NCBI GenBank assembly: GCA_031556475.1
Contig: JAVBSY010000127.1
Location: forward strand, 1-7,522
Length of the DNA: 7,522 nucleotides
Direction: 5' to 3'
Source: Azoarcus sp031556475
GTDB lineage: Bacteria > Pseudomonadota > Gammaproteobacteria > Burkholderiales > Rhodocyclaceae
Shown here: piece by piece, positions 6,448-7,522 of the stretch
How positions within the stretch are numbered: the stretch's first letter is position 1
Layout: each line of letters begins with the position of its first letter
Position numbers and translations under genes: made by a program
The notes under the pieces: generated by a model
What the model was told of the DNA's origin: nothing
Database searches by the model: none
The model's input: only the letters and a program-made list of their open reading frames with translations

Positions 6448-6832
6448 CAAGGCACGCCTACAGGTAGAGAACTGGAGTGGGGTGCTGCCGCACACCGTGG
6501 AGCAAGACTTCTACGCTTCGCTCGTGCGCATGAACTGCGCGGCGGCCCTGGCATTGGAGGCCGATCCTGGCCATGCCTGCCTGTATCCGCCTGAGCCCGG
6601 GAGCAAGGGCTGGCGTCGCTCGCTCAACTGCACGCTGGTGATCAAGACTCTTCGCCATGCCTTGCCACGATTGTTGTTGCGCATCGACCCTGATGGCCTG
6701 CTCGACAAGCTGCTGGCACGACTACGCAGGCCCGGCAGCCAAGAACTCACACGCGCCAACCGCCAGACGCCACGACCGCGCCACGACCGCGTCCGTCTGG
6801 CAGGATTCCACTTCGCTTACAAAAACGCCTAA
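6445..6832 (+). pseudogene. IS4-family transposase, C-terminal fragment
   Basis: The frame from about 6445 to the TAA at 6830-6832 gives roughly 128 residues matching the C-terminal end of DDE transposases of the IS4 family. KARLQVENWSGVLPHTVEQD corresponds to the segment after the catalytic glutamate helix. It continues FYASLVRMNCAAALAL and ends GFHFAYKNA, like the HSAYK tails of that family. The DDE residues and everything before are missing, so it cannot transpose. It runs opposite to all its neighbours and is GC-rich compared with them, a sign of foreign origin. The bases after the stop (AACTTAATGGCATTG) look like the right end of the element. The apparent TTG start at 6428 comes from the flanking repeat and is not real. 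Confidence 0.75.
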
Positions 6833-7218
6833 CTTAATGGCATTGACCCTACGCTTGCTACGCTGGCTAATAGTGTGGCGATTTTATCTTCTCCCAAAAT
6901 TTCAGCGAGATCAGATGGGCTCTCCCCCGCTTGATTACGGATGCTTCTATCTGCGCCGTGAGCTAGTAGCCAAGCAACGGCTTCCGGCTTTCCTTGCTCG
7001 ACAGCGTTGTGTAGTGCTGTATATCCATGCTCACCCGGACAATTTAAGTCTGCGCCGTGTGCAAGTAACACCACCATTTCCTCAATTGCACCACGAGTTG
7101 CAGCGACATTGATTGGACGGTCACCAAACAGACTTACCTGATTTGCATTCGCGAGAGTAATGCCGCTGTACTCAGGAAGTGTTTGATAGTCCCGAAGAAG
7201 ATCATTGATATGCTTCAT
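6829..7218 (-). CDS. Small ankyrin-repeat protein (129 aa), C-terminus altered by IS sequence
   Basis: Encodes 129 residues, with no signal peptide or membrane segment. Ankyrin repeats lie at about 31-60 (FGDRPINVAATRG, MVVLLAHGADLN), 64-94 (HGYTALHNAVEQGKPEAVAW, LLAHGADRSI) and 97-120 (AGESPSDLAEILGEDKIATLL). It aligns without gaps with the 125-aa ankyrin protein at 4713-5090, so they look like diverged paralogues. The last residues SMPLS and the stop are read from the end of the inserted IS4-type fragment, so the original tail has been replaced. Because the repeats are intact, the protein may still fold. The ATG at 7218 has no clear ribosome binding site; translation may have depended on an upstream gene. 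A role as a polymorphic-toxin immunity protein is suggested by context only. Confidence 0.85.
   Translation of the reverse strand: MKHINDLLRDYQTLPEYSGITLANANQVSLFGDRPINVAATRGAIEEMVVLLAHGADLNCPGEHGYTALHNAVEQGKPEAVAWLLAHGADRSIRNQAGESPSDLAEILGEDKIATLLASVASVGSMPLS
6841..6859. repeat. 19-bp direct repeat, right copy
   Basis: This is an identical copy of 6426-6444, 415 bp away. It is read on the minus strand within the last codons of the 129-aa ankyrin gene. It is preceded by the putative IS end (TTAATGG), whereas the left copy is not, so the copies have different outer flanks. Confidence 0.85.
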
Positions 7219-7248
7219 TTTATTGGCATGGATCGGAACAGTTATTTT

Positions 7249-7374
7249 TCAAAACGCCTCAAGATTTGCGATTACCGTTCTTGTATTTAAAATTTCCGTC
7301 ATATGTCCAGGGTCTTGATCGTTAAACCATTTTTTACTGAAATTCTCTCGGAGCTGAAGCTCAGGTGATCGGGC
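7249..7374 (-). pseudogene. Possible startless coding remnant upstream of the 129-aa ankyrin gene
   Basis: A minus-strand frame is open for 41 codons after a TGA (7375-7377) and ends at the TGA 7249-7251, 30 bases before the ankyrin start. It reads RSPELQLRENFSKKWFND early and ends MTEILNTRTVIANLEAF. The composition is protein-like: mixed charged and hydrophobic, without low complexity. There is no start with a ribosome binding site. It may be the last part of a gene cut off by the neighbouring ISAs1-type element. However, the TGA at 7375-7377 lies just outside the likely IS end, so some decay would have to predate or accompany the insertion. Family not recognised. Confidence 0.3.
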
Positions 7375-7381
7375 TCAATTT

Positions 7382-7522
7382 CAGGGCAATCGCACCTTCA
7401 TGTCATAAACCCGAGTAACTCGGCGCGAAAGGAGTCAGATGTGGCTGCCAGCATTCGCTTGGTCTTGATGCTGCCCTTGCGCGAGGAGTTCAGGCGAAGC
7501 AGGTTCATTACGATGTGTCGAA
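7382..7522 (-). mobile_element. ISAs1-type insertion sequence, one end
   Basis: CAGGGCAATCGCACC at 7382-7396 directly follows the transposase stop codon. ISAs1-family elements characteristically end in CAGGG, which makes 7382 the likely outer base. The rest of the element lies beyond the window. The opposite end and any target duplication cannot be seen. Confidence 0.55.
7398..7522 (-). CDS. ISAs1-family transposase, C-terminal end
   Basis: The last 40 codons of a gene that continues past the window edge, ending at the TGA 7398-7400. The sequence RHIVMNLLRLNSSRKGSIKT, then KRMLAATSDSFRAELLGFMT, matches the typical tail of ISAs1-type DDE transposases, with the R-I-x-x-N-L-L helix followed by a basic K-x-K-R stretch. 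The catalytic part is outside the window, so intactness cannot be judged. It is read in the same direction as the accessory genes below it, and the element sits at the upstream end of their operon, where it may have separated them from their original promoter. Confidence 0.7.
   Translation of the reverse strand, partial: RHIVMNLLRLNSSRKGSIKTKRMLAATSDSFRAELLGFMT

Noticed and set aside
6458..6759. Minus-strand frames inside the IS4-type fragment
   Set aside because: They are antisense to a recognisable transposase C-terminus and have no features of their own.
1..7522. CRISPR array, tRNA or rRNA genes
   Set aside because: No regularly spaced repeats, no tRNA cloverleaf with a TTCRANNC arm in a proper setting, and no rRNA-like sequence were seen on either strand by eye.

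Overview
The window looks like a chromosomal segment of a GC-rich gammaproteobacterium, most plausibly of the Lysobacterales (Xanthomonas, Dyella, Luteibacter or Rhodanobacter relatives). The reasons are the codon bias of the left half, a GTP-type PEP carboxykinase, and a secreted beta-helix protein of a type I associate with that order. The lineage is inferred from the sequence alone.

Positions 1-4331 are ordinary core chromosome. They hold the C-terminal 206 residues of GTP-dependent PEP carboxykinase, two strong hairpins including a clear Rho-independent terminator, a fold-type I PLP aminotransferase, a convergent membrane-anchored lytic transglycosylase, and a divergent exported right-handed beta-helix protein. 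These genes look intact and normally spaced. They are housekeeping or cell-envelope genes with no obvious shared pathway.

From about 4332 the character changes. Base composition becomes more AT-rich, genes become short, and almost all lie on the minus strand. After a 381-bp gap rich in inverted repeats comes a row of small genes. In their own transcription order (right to left) these are: the 3' end of an ISAs1-type transposase, a short open frame with no start, a 129-aa ankyrin-repeat protein, an inserted C-terminal fragment of an IS4-type transposase on the opposite strand, a second short startless frame, a three-helix membrane protein, a 214-aa unknown protein, a third short startless frame, and a 125-aa ankyrin-repeat protein. 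The two ankyrin proteins align without gaps over nearly their full length and are probably paralogues.

My reading is that this is a decayed accessory array. Short C-terminal remnants, possibly toxin tips, sit directly upstream of small intact genes that could be immunity proteins, as in displaced tip/immunity cassettes next to Rhs, T6SS or CDI loci. The gene order supports this; no toxin family was recognised, so it remains a hypothesis. No tRNA, rRNA or CRISPR array was seen.
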